Assembly (NCBI GenBank): GCA_022497155.1
Contig: MU385775.1
Location: 124,001 to 188,000 of the forward strand
Source: Whalleya microplaca
Taxonomy: Eukaryota; Ascomycota; Sordariomycetes; Xylariales; Xylariaceae
Length of the DNA: 64,000 bases
Direction of reading: 5' to 3'
Each line of letters opens with the position of its first letter. The first letter of the stretch is position 1. Below are positions 34,770 through 46,958 of this stretch, piece after piece. Made by a program: the position numbers and the translations under genes. The notes beneath the pieces were generated by a model. It saw only the letters and a list, made by a program, of their open reading frames with translations. It ran no database searches and was not told where the DNA came from.

Positions 34770-37700
34770 CTTAAATTACCCGGCCTTGCGACAGAGCAAT
34801 CGCAAAGGATTTCTGGCTTTGGTCCTTTGATCAGCTAATCTACCTGCATTTATACGTCATCGCACATTGAAGATCAACCAATACATAAACACATCAACTA
34901 CCGGTACGATAGATTGGGTCGCACTACGAAGGTGACATTCCGTGCTTACATGTTGGAGGGGGACGAAATAGGAATCATGGTGCGATGGAAACTTAGCCAT
35001 AAGCATAAGCATACCCAGTCCTCATTGCAAGGGCTAACTAGGTCAGCTTAGTAAGATGAATTAGGTGGAGTTAGTCTGATGATATTACACTAGATTGTGA
35101 GGCTCTGCGACTGTAACACGAGATGGAGCTATATTATAGGTAGACAGCTTGTCTACGCCATATAATATAAACTTGAAAATAACAGCCTGCCTAAAGTCTG
35201 TATCACATTAACGTTAACAACGAGGGTTTAGTTCCGACTGCAGATTAATAACAGATTTTCGGGTATTTTTAGCGCCGGAACATTTAATTAATCGGTCTAA
35301 GATGATAGTAGAGTCGACCTCCCGAGATGACATCTAAAGTGAATTCTGAAGGAGAATTGAGCAGTCGATCTAAACAATCGACTAGACTGACTGGGAAGAT
35401 GGACAAGTCCAACACGCCCAGAGATAGCAACCAGCTTGTTGCCAATTGCCTTTTTCACCTCTGTCACACTTACAACTAAAGGGACAGCGCGAAGCTCTAA
35501 ATAGGATGTCTTGAATTAACTATTGTAAGCTCTAAGGAGCAGGAAAAACCAGTTGTGTGTGAGGGATCCTAGTAATACCCTAATGGAGCTTCGGATCGGC
35601 GTAACTGTTAATCCGTATAGACCCCTGTAACAGCCCCTATAACAACCTCTGAGCCTGGCTCTGTGACAACCTCTTTTGGGTGGCTTCAGCAACCCTTTCT
35701 ATCTTTGGTCATCAACCACGTTCATCTTTGCAAGAGGGCTTTTATTGATTGGGGTTTTTCTTCACCAACATTACTCCATTTGCTCAATATCGCAATGTTT
35801 TAGCCTTCCCTTCGTTTTATGTCTATGGAATCGCGAAGCCGAATAGGAAGCAAATTTTGCGAGAGTATCGTAGTACCAAAGTTATAGGATGAATTCCCGT
35901 TCTTGTTGTGAAGACTGAATCTAAGTGAATCAAGAACCCTTGGGGGATGTTATTATAGCACAGCATGCGGGTCACCCAAGCTCCTATATTCTAACAAATA
36001 CCAAGCTCAAGAGGACTTGCCAATAATCCTAGGACATCAACTACGCCTATGCCTATTCAGGTTTCAGACTGGATATCAATGTTTGAACGTCCCATAGAAC
36101 GTTGAAGGAGATGTCAGGATCCTTTGTTAGGATCATGTATATAGAGGTTGTTCGGAGAACAACCCTTTAGTTAGATCTTTGTGCAATAACTGTGTTGTTT
36201 TGCTACCTCATACGTTCGTCCCGTGACAGAAGACTCTGTTTCCCTGTCGCTCCCGGTCTGCTCGGGTAGTAATTACAGGATGACAGAACCTGTAGCAGGA
36301 TATCTTTACAAACCTTTGTAATATGACGGAGAGAGTCAGATGTGGGACGTGAAGCTCGACTCGACTGTATCACAGAAGTTCGTGTAATGACTATAGGCTG
36401 TCCTTGAGACCAGGGTATTAGAATGCTCGAGTCACCAGTGACTCCTATGATCTATCAAACATTAAACCCTCCACCCCAGCCTACTACCATCTCTTAGTCA
36501 CATAAAGCCAACATCACGGCTGTTGAAACACATCTGCATGGTTGAATGTGAGCCTGCGTTGGGCCGCTGCCTGTACACATACAAGAAAGCTGCGCATCCT
36601 TCAAGTTTCACATGGCGTTAACCAATTCACTATGTCTGATTATAGGTTATCTTGTAACCTAGGTAGCTGATTATACGACTTACAACCTGTAGCTATAGTC
36701 GGGGTTATGCCCCCGAGGACTCTAGATATAATACTTCCCCAATAATAACTACAGCCTATGGCACTCATAACCTGCGTCTATCAACACATTATACTCAGCA
36801 TAAATTTGTCCATATTAATAAGGCAAACGGCGAATATAGAAGCTTTGCGATGGTTGGCAGGTTTACGATTCCGTCGCTCTGCATCTGGAGTTATCAAAGA
36901 AAGTTGAGCATTGATACAAGTTCGAGTGTTGGTATATTTGAAGTTCCCATGAGTGTCCTTAGTATTTATATGAACCCCCGAGCAGCGGTTGTCTTCCCTG
37001 ATGTAAACTATTGGTTTCCAGTTACGATTAAGGACTACCTATATGGTTAACACTGGATAGGTCACTACTAGAATGCTCCTCCGTTGACCTCAAGGTTACT
37101 CCCTTATCGAATAAACACGGAAAGTTCAAATTATACGAGTCCTTGATGACAAGCACTTACCTACTAACGTATACAATATTTGTCCATGTCAAGGTGTGCC
37201 TAAGGTCACTTGGAGTGTAAACGGCGAGAACTATTTTGTCACTAATGTTGTGGGGCTAGTACGCCGTAGCTATTAGTCAGTGGCATATAAGATGCCTGGT
37301 TTTCTTTTTCTTTCAGTTGCGCAGCTTAGCTAGTCAGTCACCAGAAAATACACACCTCTCCTCACTCATCAAAAGATATCACATGTACCTTGACAGTTAT
37401 TTTGACTTTATTGCTATATTGGCTCCCCCTATACTTTATACACCAGCACCCTACACCAGGACACTAACGAGCTTAATAAACTGCTTGAAATACATGGCTA
37501 TGTGTCGGTTGGCTAATACAAAAGCTTGGTTACTTCTTTTTCTTTGCGTGATGTTATATTTACTTGTCACAAGCTCCAAGCCTTGGTTACACCCGATACC
37601 AACACCTTCTCTTTCTTTGCCATTCAGAGTCAGACCTTGGGTGACTCAGTAACCACAATATGCCGCGCATATTTAAATGTAGTCTAGAATCTCGACTTTC

Positions 37701-37811
37701 TTCATTAATGATCCTCATGAACTTCACTAAAAAGATTCCTATTCTGGAACCAAATTTGCAAGGGCGCATACCATTCATACCGGAGCTACCACTTTTCTTC
37801 TTAGTATTGAT
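34770..37811. other. Long AT-rich spacer, possible decayed element
   Basis: 3 kb without a supported gene. The part at about 35.2-36.4 kb has a mixed composition, a perfect 8-bp-stem hairpin (ggttgttc gga gaacaacc, 36146-36164) and short repeated phrases (ataacaacctc, gtgacaacctc), which could be remains of a retroelement, but no coding motif or paired LTR is visible. A catataaga TATA-like box near 37281-37289 and downstream open frames (37317-37869) suggest a long leader for the next gene. Confidence 0.4.
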
Positions 37812-38801
37812 ATGGCTGGTACCTCAGGACCACCACCCTATCTGGGCGGTCCCAGTGGCGACAACATGAACAGAAACCCGCTGGAAGACCCCGTGCTGCT
37901 ATACCTCCAATTCTGGGGCGATGATAGTACAACGGCGGCTGGCAATAGGCCACTAGGCCGGGTTTCCTATACTCACGAGAGCTCGACAACGAAGTGCGTC
38001 ATACTAAATTCCCAGGTTGCGTTCGATTGCGTTGAAAGCAACAAGGATGTGATCAGGAAATGGCGACCTGAAACATTATATGGAGAGCGACACGCAAAGG
38101 TCTATCCAATGTACAACATCTACCGCCAGCCGATCGACTTCCACTTCTTGGAAAACTATTTTTACCGAACTATAGATCATCGAGACTTAGTTTCCTCGGA
38201 TGAGCCACAGATTTGGTGGCCCAATATCATAGTTCGCCTTGATGAAGTCTACGAGGTCATGACCAATATACAACAAGAGCTAGGCGGCATGACCCCCGAT
38301 GGCGTATCACATTTCTTTGGCTTCTTCGGACGATGGCCTGTCCGCCTTCAAGAGTTCTGGATTTTAGCAGATCCGAAGGAGACTGGTGAGGATTATCATA
38401 AAGAAAAACTGCCGGCCAGTAATTCTAACGAACCCCTAGAAATTCCTACGACAGACCCGAGAGAAAAGGAAACCTATGTGAGCCTTGATGTTATGGACAA
38501 GAAGATGAAAGATATCGCGCCTATCTATGACTTAAACTCGCTCAGCCCTGTTGTTAAAGAAAGAGTCCGCCAGGTAGCATCTTATATCGAGGCGGGGGGC
38601 GATAGCGTGCCTGTTCAGCCACGTCTGGTAAGATGGAGGTTGCCATATGAAACAACAGAAGGTCGGCCACTGACCCTGTCGGAGCTTACTCATATGTCGA
38701 ACCAACGGGATATGAACAACGCCCAAGGACATCGACGGAGAATAGCGGCGTTGCCACGATGGTTAAGGCAGATCTTTAGTCGTAGACGGGGTTTATATTG
38801 A
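37812..38801 (+). CDS. Unknown 329-residue protein
   Basis: Single uninterrupted frame with sensible codon use. The protein is soluble-looking: no signal peptide or membrane helix. It begins with a P/G-rich segment, has a central W/Y/F-rich region (residues about 90-190, KWRPETLYGERHAKVYPMYNI ... FFGFFGRWPVRLQEFWIL) and ends in a basic tail (HRRRIAALPRWLRQIFSRRRG) that could bind nucleic acid or membranes or act as a nuclear signal. I do not recognise a family. The start ATG at 37812 is the first in the frame; short upstream open frames at 37317-37869 may be leader uORFs or an unplaced 5' exon. Confidence 0.65.
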   Translation: MAGTSGPPPYLGGPSGDNMNRNPLEDPVLLYLQFWGDDSTTAAGNRPLGRVSYTHESSTTKCVILNSQVAFDCVESNKDVIRKWRPETLYGERHAKVYPMYNIYRQPIDFHFLENYFYRTIDHRDLVSSDEPQIWWPNIIVRLDEVYEVMTNIQQELGGMTPDGVSHFFGFFGRWPVRLQEFWILADPKETGEDYHKEKLPASNSNEPLEIPTTDPREKETYVSLDVMDKKMKDIAPIYDLNSLSPVVKERVRQVASYIEAGGDSVPVQPRLVRWRLPYETTEGRPLTLSELTHMSNQRDMNNAQGHRRRIAALPRWLRQIFSRRRGLY

Positions 38802-39476
38802 GTTACCTAGAGAGTCTAGATAGCCAATGACCTACGTCTCGACTCTCGAAGACAACTAAATTAAATCTGTACCGAACTTCGGGATTAGAATATTTGATTT
38901 GCGTTGCCGACTTTTCATTGTAAGCAGCCGGAGCTGTGAATATAGACATATATACTTAAGTATATATTGCTCGTAGATAGGGGTGTAGAAGGTAATCAAT
39001 TCATTTCTTGCAATTATATATGCATGTAGTATGTACATAAGCGTGAAAGTTGTACACTTAGGACCCTGAAAGCGGTGAAGATATATTGCCGTTTTGGGAG
39101 AATGGGCCCCGGCAGAAATATGTTAGTGCCACTTAGTAAGATGGAACCACAGTGGCACCACCCCGAATCTAATTGGAGCGCGTTCCATGATCCTGACAAT
39201 TTGTCTTGCACTCTTCAAACATTGACACTCCTTGAATTCGTAAACCTACGGAGTACATTCTGTCCAGTTCCGTACTTGCTTTTATTTTAGATTCCCACTT
39301 GTGAGGTAGACTGTTGGAAGTGTCCTACGATAGCTACTGCGTTCATTCACAGACCCTGTTTCTCTCCTTTTATTGTAAACTCTTTTTTGGTATATCGGAA
39401 TCCTTCCTTTATCTGTCAGTTCTACCCGCCACGCCCACGTTCCTCACCTGGGAGACCCGATTGTCCCACCTTCGGC
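38802..39476. other. Intergenic region upstream of the sulfhydryl oxidase
   Basis: 675 bp. The left half is AT-rich 3' flank, with a symmetrical tatacttaagtata near 38950. The right third is pyrimidine-rich and is the likely promoter and leader of the next gene. No gene is seen. Confidence 0.4.
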
Positions 39477-40280
39477 ATGGCACGCCACATCTCTGTGATC
39501 GTCATTCTGGCGATCGCCGCCTTCGTCGTCCTCTCCTTCACCACATCCTTCGGCCACATGACCAGCAAGCCAGTGCAGGCGAAACCAGTCAAGGCCGTAT
39601 CAGAACAGCAGCAGCCTCAACAGCCGCCACCGGTTAGTTCGGAGCTCAAGGAGCCCAAGGTAGCCCCCGACACGAAGTCCGATCTTCTTAGCTCGATACC
39701 AAACGACATCCTGACGGGCGGCGCCATAGCGCCCAAGCTCGAGAATGCCACCATCAAGTACGTACCTGCTCACTTCCGCTCCGCCTCCCGCCCCGTCACC
39801 CAGCCTAATGCAGTTACGAACCTTGCCCAAAACCATAACTATGATTCCATATAAGCTACGTACGTCTGGACTACTTTGGTATGCTGACAAAGGATCGTAT
39901 CCAACAGGGCGGAGCTGGGCCGCGCATCCTGGAAGCTCTTCCACACGATGATGGCACGATTCCCCGAGAAGCCGACCGAGGACGACTCCCTCGCGCTCAA
40001 GACGTACATCCAGCTGTTCGCGCGCCTGTACCCGTGCGGCGACTGCGCGGCCCACTTCCAGAAGCTCCTCGCGCAGTTCCCGCCGCAGGTCAGCTCGCGG
40101 AACGCGGCCGCGGGCTGGGCCTGCTTCGTGCACAACCAGGTCAATGAGAGGCTCAAGAAGCCGCTGTTCGCCTGCGACAAGCTCGGCGACTTCTACGACT
40201 GCGGTTGCGGAGAGGAGGAGAAGGACACGGCGGGTGCGTCGGACCGTATAGGCGAGCTGAAGTTGGAGAAGGAAGGGTAA
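39477..40280 (+). CDS. erv2: FAD-linked sulfhydryl oxidase, ER type (Erv2)
   Basis: Two exons, 39477-39757 and 39908-40280, with a 150-bp intron, giving 217 residues. The N-terminus (MARHISVIVILAIAAFVVLSF) is a signal anchor, placing it in the ER lumen, followed by a Q/P/K-rich linker. The Erv/ALR domain starts at about residue 95 (LGRASWKLFHTMMARFP). The redox-active pair is Cys137-Gly-Asp-Cys140 (YPCGDC), with the structural pair Cys166 and Cys183. A C-terminal shuttle Cys192-Gly-Cys194 is present, as in yeast Erv2. The enzyme oxidises thiols with O2 via FAD and supplies disulfides for secretory folding. The ATG at 39477 was chosen because the longer frame upstream has no ATG. Confidence 0.93.
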
Positions 40281-41132
40281 GTTTCCTGTTGAGACCCGAG
40301 GGTATCTGGAGTACATACTGACTGTTTTATAGGTTAACTAAGGGTGGTTGAGTGTATGAGTAAGATAGCATCTTATTAGTTTTGAAGCATGGCGACTGGC
40401 GTACGGATTACTGGTGTATTATTTACAACATATTGGAATAGAACAGCATTCCTCGTCCTATCTTAATTTTGTAGCTCTGTAACTTGTACGACGGGCAGAA
40501 AACTGCAAGCTGGGTATCTCGACATTGCGGAGTAATTCATAAATTGTACTTTGGTTTGCTGCTATAGGGCGCTTCATTCGGCCACGGCTTCTCAATATCT
40601 GGCAACTCAACAGTATGGAGACGACCCCCTTTGTCTCGTACCTTTCGATCCCAGTTCATAATAGGCAGACGAATGCTCCATATCTAACTCTCGTATTTAG
40701 GCCTTGCTTATAGGTTCTATTTGTAATAGTAAGAATTCCAATTACGCTAGTTAGGCAGGCTATACAGTATACACGTAGGAGAATGACTTGACGCGTGGTC
40801 GTGATATTATTACGAGATACTGTATAGTTGAATTAATTGATATGCAATGCCAAATGCGACTAGTGGTATATTCTACAAAGTGATACTGAGGGGCGCACGT
40901 GACATTGGCGGATCCCTGTCCGGCCCGCCCTGAGCCTTGCGCGTCTGAGCTGCCTGAGCTCCGTCAAACCAACGACCGAAGCTCCACGCAGCAGCAGCAA
41001 CAGCCATCAAAGCTTCACCAACAACCAACAACGAACGACCGTACCCTCCCCCGACCCCTTGAGAGAGATCAATCGACTTATATACCCAAACGTTATTTCC
41101 GGGCTTCGAAGTTAATATCTCGTCCTGCCAAA
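40281..41132. promoter_or_regulatory. Intergenic region and promoter of the proteasome beta1 gene
   Basis: 850 bp. An AT-rich left part gives way at about 40895 to a C/A-rich leader with a cagcagcagcaacagcc run near 40988-41004, directly upstream of the beta1 ATG. The open frame through this leader is not a separate gene. I do not see an Rpn4-type PACE element. Confidence 0.4.
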
Positions 41133-42200
41133 ATGGAGTTTGGCAATGCTGGTGTCTTGAACGAGGGTGCGTCTAGCTTGAGCTAGCTTCCTGACAGCTT
41201 CGAGTCGACTTGGCAGTTGAGCTGACTGGCGACTCTGTGTAGATGGCATTCATGTCGACATGGACAGGTTAAAGAAGGGCGAGGTCAAGTAAGTATCGGA
41301 TGTGCACTTCAGTTGATGAGTTTGCTAATCTTGAAAATATAGCCTTGGTACCTCGATGTGAGCCGCCTAGCCTTCCGGAGCTCTAGCTCGATGTAAATCG
41401 GGGACTAACGTGATGCCAGTATGGCCGTGACCTTCAAGGATGGTGTCATTCTAGGTAAGCCTACGGATTACTTTGCCCGCGCTGGGCGTATTATGGCTAG
41501 TTAAGAAGGGGATTCTAATACTATTTCGAATCTAGGTGCCGACTCAAGAACGACCACCGGGGCATACATCGCAAACCGAGTGACAGACAAGCTGACCCAA
41601 GTCCACGACACGATCTGGTGCTGTCGGTCCGGCTCGGCGGCCGACACGCAAGCCGTCGCCGACATCGTACAATACCAACTGGGCATGTTTGCGATGCGGA
41701 ACGGCAAGCCGCCCACGACACAGACGGCGGCCGCCATCTTCCAAGAGATTTGCTACGGCAACAAGGACCGGTTGAGGTAAGGACAATTCTACACTTTACA
41801 CCCTACCCTTTCACGGGGCTTTTAAAAGTATAAGTAAAAGCATATAGGGCCAGTGCTAACACAACTCGTCTCGTCTCACAGTGCGGGCCTCATCATCGCG
41901 GGCTGGGACGAGCGACACGGCGGGCAGGTGTACTCGATCCCGCCGGGCGGGTCGCTGCACAAGCAGGCCTACTCGATCGGCGGGTCGGGCTCGACCTACA
42001 TCTACGGGTACTGCGACGCGCACTGGCGGGAGGGCATGGAGGAGGCGGCCGCGGTGGACTTCGTCAAGGGCGCGCTGCGCGAGGCCATCAAGTGGGACGG
42101 CAGCTCCGGCGGCGTCATCCGCATGGTCGTCCTCACCAAGAAGGGCGCCGACCGCCACCTGTACCTGCCGGACGAGGACTACAAGGTCCGGCATCTGTAG
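41133..42200 (+). CDS. pre3: 20S proteasome subunit beta1 (caspase-like activity)
   Basis: Six exons: 41133-41166, 41243-41288, 41343-41357 (15 nt), 41420-41454, 41536-41776 and 41882-42200, all GT-AG and in phase, giving 229 residues. The propeptide ends in NLG before the catalytic Thr30 (mature Thr1) in [21 protein letters not shown]. The catalytic partners Asp46 (Asp17) and Lys62 (Lys33) are present. [22 protein letters not shown] and [16 protein letters not shown] match yeast Pre3. This N-terminal nucleophile hydrolase cleaves after acidic residues inside the 20S core. It should be essential. Five introns within the first 750 bp, including two exons under 40 nt, make it easy to mis-annotate. 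Confidence 0.96.
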
Positions 42201-45200
42201 TTGGGTTCGTACTGACGGACGAACCTCCGATGGCGTGTTGAGTAGGAGAAGCAGAACTCGCGATGAATGCCATCTGTACAATATCAAACAATCCGCGCAC
42301 GTTGTATCGTGCTGTTGCCTGCGTAACCCCGCGAGCTACGTATGTAGCTGTAGCTGCATGCCATTCCGCAGATATTATGACTCTTGAGCTTGAGCTTATT
42401 ATTTTATGACGGGAATGCGATGATCAGGACTTTTCGAGCACCACCATGCTACTGCTATTACTAGGCACTAATAAAGAAATCGCTCATCTACTGTCTGCCT
42501 AATAGGCTACCAGCTCGTCAATCAATCTCTGACATTGTACTATATGTACGTACTATGTATGTTGTAGGCATTATCCCGACGAGGGCGAGTGGGCGCAAGC
42601 AAGCAGGCAAGCACACATGTCTGGTCTGCGCCAGGGTGGGTTGGGGGATCTTTTGTGTAGGTTGCTCGGCTTGGCCTGCATGGCGGTGAGCGAGGGCTAC
42701 GAGCAAAATCAACCTATGATTATTATGCATCTCCGCCGTCGCAGTCTGCCCCGAGACGGGGAGGCCAATCAGAGGACGCGGCCGGACGGCCGCGCAGATC
42801 GCGGACGGATTGGGTATGGGGCGGGGGGAGATTCGAGGGTCCGTCTTGTTGAGATAGGAAATGTTTTAATGTGTGAATGTGGTTGTATTGAGACAGAGAG
42901 TGAGTTATTAGGGTGAGTGAGTGAGTGAGTGAGTGAGTAACCTAATAAGTGAGATGGATACACGTGTGGGTAGATGGAGGGAGGGAGGGTTGGATGGATA
43001 GATGACACACAAGGGAATATATTTTCCTTATTATTATCGTTTATTACTACTACTATCGGATTTTATTTTGCTTCTGCATGTTGCTGGTTGTTAGTGAAGT
43101 TAGATTGATGGCGGCTGCGGCGGTTGAGGACGACCGCAGGGACCGTCACATTCGGGACGAGCCTTTCCTTGGGTCCCTTTGCTGGAAGGTAGACAGGTAA
43201 GCTATGTCCTACAAAGGCTACGCATGGGAATAGCCGAGATGATACTGTAGCTAGATAGAGAGATGGACAAGTAGGGAGGCAGGAAGAAGCTTGATTCTGC
43301 TCTTGCGCGACTATGCCGTGCCTAAGTCCAGGTAGCACGTATGTGTTTCAGCGTCATCGCTGCAACGCTGGCGCTGCCTAACTTACTGCTCGTGAAGCTG
43401 TAACTTCAGCCTAAATGCCGCCGTCGATGCAATGCGAGGCGGTTAGGTAGGCAGGAGAGGTAACTAACCTAGATACGTGTGTAACTAGAAGTAAAGTAGG
43501 TTAGGTCAGACGCCTGGAGTTGGGGCGCCCGTCCGATGTTAGATGTGAAGTGCATGATAATACATATAATACATTACATACATGGTAGATTCAGCCAAGG
43601 CTTATAGTTTTTATCTGGCGCCTAGTTTGTCATCTCATATGTACGTATGTACGTACAACATGGGGACTCTCATAATGCATTCGTGGGGGTTTCGTCGATG
43701 CCGTCGGGTAACACGGTAACAAGATGCGGTGTATCCTCTCCCACAGTCTTCTAGAATTCATGCCCGGCGTCTCGCGTGGGCGTGTCAGCCTCCCGAGTGG
43801 AGATTGGGCACTGGTCGGGAAGAGGGCGAGGAGAAGCTCTGGCCACACAGCCCGACCGACGGCGCTAGATGGGAATCAATGCAACAGGCGAAGCAGGCAA
43901 GCAGGCAGGGGACAGGGGATGGCCCGGCTCTCGATAGCCCTTGTTGGTGCGGCAGAGCCAGAGCCAGAGCCAGAGCCAGGTCCTTGGTTTGGGATTCGCG
44001 TGGGATGGGCTACTGGGTAAGTGTCTGCGTGGAATAACGCAGTAGTCCCAAGATCGGCGCGAATAATGTTGTGACCGGCGCGCGGGAGCCGAAGATTTCG
44101 AGATCTGGGTTTGATACGGTTATGTGAAGCACTTACTCGTTATTATGTAGATATACGAATCATGCCGTGCCCATTACGATTTAGCTACATATTTGCCGAG
44201 GAAGACCAGGACCGATGACATCGTTTAAAGGCAAGTCGGCGGGCGGTGGGAGAGGACCCTGAATCGCGGACTCCGAAACTGGGCCGTGAGCTAGAAAAAC
44301 GGTTCTCCCGTAGCGCGGGCTTAAGATGTTAGACTTTGGCCTATGCCTCCGATCTCGAACGACTTCAGGTCGACAGCTTCATTTATTACATCAGCATGTA
44401 GTCCGTATACATATTCGAAAGTTGCCAGACAGCTGCTAGATTCGTATTTGATAAGAGACGAAGTGCGAAGACTATGTATTCGATATTGTTGGCTGTAAGA
44501 ACCGTGAACCTCTTGGCAACAGGACTGCTGGACTGGGGTGACGTAGGTTGCAGAGATAAGGATATGCAATCAAGCAGTACTTGTATTCTTCTTATGTACT
44601 TAAATGTATTTGGCTAATGGGTTGTATACGAACTGTGCATACATGTGGTTTAGAAGCTATAGACAACTTTATTAGAGTCTATCAGTGTCATTGTTGTATG
44701 TTTCAATAGCAAGTCGATCATCTCCTACATAATAGAGTCTACGCATGTAGTAGGAATTAGAATTAATTACAAGCTCATGCCTGCTGCTGCTATTCCTGTT
44801 ATCTTGGATTGCTTAAGTAATAAGTACAGATTCCTTTCCCCTTCCACCCCCCACAGCGGACCAACAAGCTTCCATGAGTCCTGAGTGGATTAGCCGCATT
44901 ACTAGTCCTGCACAGCCTCTGTTCCCTTAACCAATCTAACCACTCAGAAGCCGAGTTGCGACGGTGACGGCGATTGAACCCCCCGCTAAGTTTTCGGTAC
45001 GGTCGAGCCGGTAGGGGGGGGAGACTCACCTGCGCTCCCGTTCCTAACCATCCTCGCCATCCATCGCAAACACGTGCAAAAGGGCTCTAGACTCTAGAGG
45101 CGAAAAGATAAAGTGGGTTGGACAGAGGCTGCGAAACTGATGATAGACTAGAGACTCATCAATCAAAGCGTGCCTGTCACATCTCACACACAAGCAATTT

Positions 45201-46958
45201 CCACCGATCGCACGCCATACATACTGCATCGTGTATGTATGTATGTATGTATGTACCTCAAGTACATATTCCGTACAACAATACACAAGGTTTCCTCCCC
45301 CTTTTTGACTCGCTGAGAGAAATCCTTTGATTTTTTCCAAACCCCCTTTTGTCGCTTTGATCTTCTTTCTTCTCGTATTCATATCAATTTTATTATTATG
45401 ATTTTCATGCCTTACCGTGAGCTGCGATCTGATCTGTAGCATCTAGTGTTTGGAATCTATTTTAATCCGGCTTGCAGTAAAGCAGACTGGAGCGACTATT
45501 TCTTATTATACTCCTCCTCCGCATACATACATATATACAATACCTGTTACTTGAATTGTGTCTACTGCAGTACCTACCTTCTCTTATCTATCTGTCTCTT
45601 TTCATTAGTACAGAGGAAAGGAACGAACCCCTCTCTCTGTCTCTCTCTGTGTGTGCGTGTGTGTGTGCGTGTCTGGTTGTGTGCATCTTGTTCTTCTTTT
45701 TATGTCATACCTGCGCATATCTCTGGTCAATCAATAGAGGAGGTACATACACATACATACAATACAGCCCACACCCTTGTTGGCCACTTTCAAAGCTTGA
45801 CGTATGCCTGCTTCATCACAAGCCCGCCACCACCAATAACTCCTCCACACCTCGCAATTTTGCTGCTACCCTTTTCTCAACTTTCTCCAACACCCGAACA
45901 TCACATCTACTTTCTACATACAACCACCTACCCAACAACCGGACCACCACTCGTTCCGTGCACCTACGGATCTCGTGAGCCTCTTGAGACACAGACGGCT
46001 GCGACGATTACACACAGACACATTATAAACGGCGGCAATTATCTGTTTGCTGCTGTGACGCATCGACTTGTTATTACTTTGTATCGACGCCACCAACTCA
46101 TTAATAATATCTGCGCGACACCGGTCCTGTCGTTGCATCAATCGCCTTGGTAGTCTTCGCTGATATACCATATACCCAACTTTATCATCTACCGCACCGT
46201 GCGCACTTTATTATCTGACGCTGATCAACCGCCAATGACCGCATTGTCATTCTAATAACTCAAAAAGAAAGAAGAAACATTAGAAACTGGTAAGCGCTAT
46301 AATCTCGTTATATACTATTTGACCCCCTGGCAACCGACCGTGTCCTTCCTCCAGTCAGTGCCCTTCAATCCATCCATCTATCCATCCAGCCATCCATCCA
46401 GCCATCCATCCATAAATCAATCAATGAATCGATTCCTGTATTGCCATCATATCCTATCGCATTTGCATTTCGCATGCGATACACCCTGGGGAAAAAGTGT
46501 CAGTGAAGTTGCCAATACGTCTTGAAAGCCGTGAAATGTATTGTGGTTGGTGTGGTGATGATGGAATCCATCCCTCCTCCATCCGATGGTTCGCCCAATC
46601 CTCCCATCACCTATATCTCAGTCCAAGCAAACCGCCGTGGCAGTGCCTCCTGCCAACCCATGCTGTATATCTCGACGTGAGACTATGAGCAGCACGCTCT
46701 TATGACCAAAGTTACACAATAATTGGCCCGATTTCGCCTTATCGCGAGCATTGTGCTGCGTTGGGCTGTCGACATTTTCGCCTGACACTTTGTCTTGTTT
46801 ACTCGTGTTTTCCACCCCAAGCAACAGCTGATCTAGTCATCATGTCAATTTACATTCACCCTGCAAAGACATGTAACCATGCGCTAACATTGGTCTCTGA
46901 CGGTTCCAGATCTTTTCAACTCATCGCCTATTAATACCCTTGTTCATATCGCTGCTAG
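42201..46958. other. Long microsatellite-rich intergenic region with cyclin leader
   Basis: 4.8 kb with no supported gene. Simple repeats: (gtga)n at 42913-42937, (gagcca)n at 43954-43978, (gtat)n at 45233-45254, a gt-rich run at 45651-45672, and (catc)n at about 46372-46413. From about 45440 to the cyclin ATG the plus strand is C/T- and A/C-rich, as in long fungal leaders, with several short upstream open frames and a possible leader donor at 46290 (gtaagc). Overlapping frames at 45446-46153 reflect this composition rather than protein. Confidence 0.5.

Noticed and set aside
37317..37869. Two plus-strand frames before the unknown gene at 37812
   Set aside because: No splice sites join them convincingly to 37812 and the peptides lack motifs; more likely leader uORFs.
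39600..40316. Minus-strand frame of 238 codons over the Erv2 gene
   Set aside because: Antisense by-product of the GC-rich Erv2 exons; no independent motifs.
41856..42387. Minus- and plus-strand frames across the last proteasome beta1 exon
   Set aside because: Alternative frames of a highly GC-biased coding exon.
44925..45010. tRNA-like phrase (ggttcaatcgc on the minus strand)
   Set aside because: A T-arm-like sequence is present, but no matching acceptor stem, A box or anticodon arm can be folded at the right spacing.
45446..46153. Open frame of 235 codons upstream of the cyclin
   Set aside because: The peptide is dominated by Leu/Ser/Tyr/His/Thr from a pyrimidine-rich leader; a second frame is equally open.
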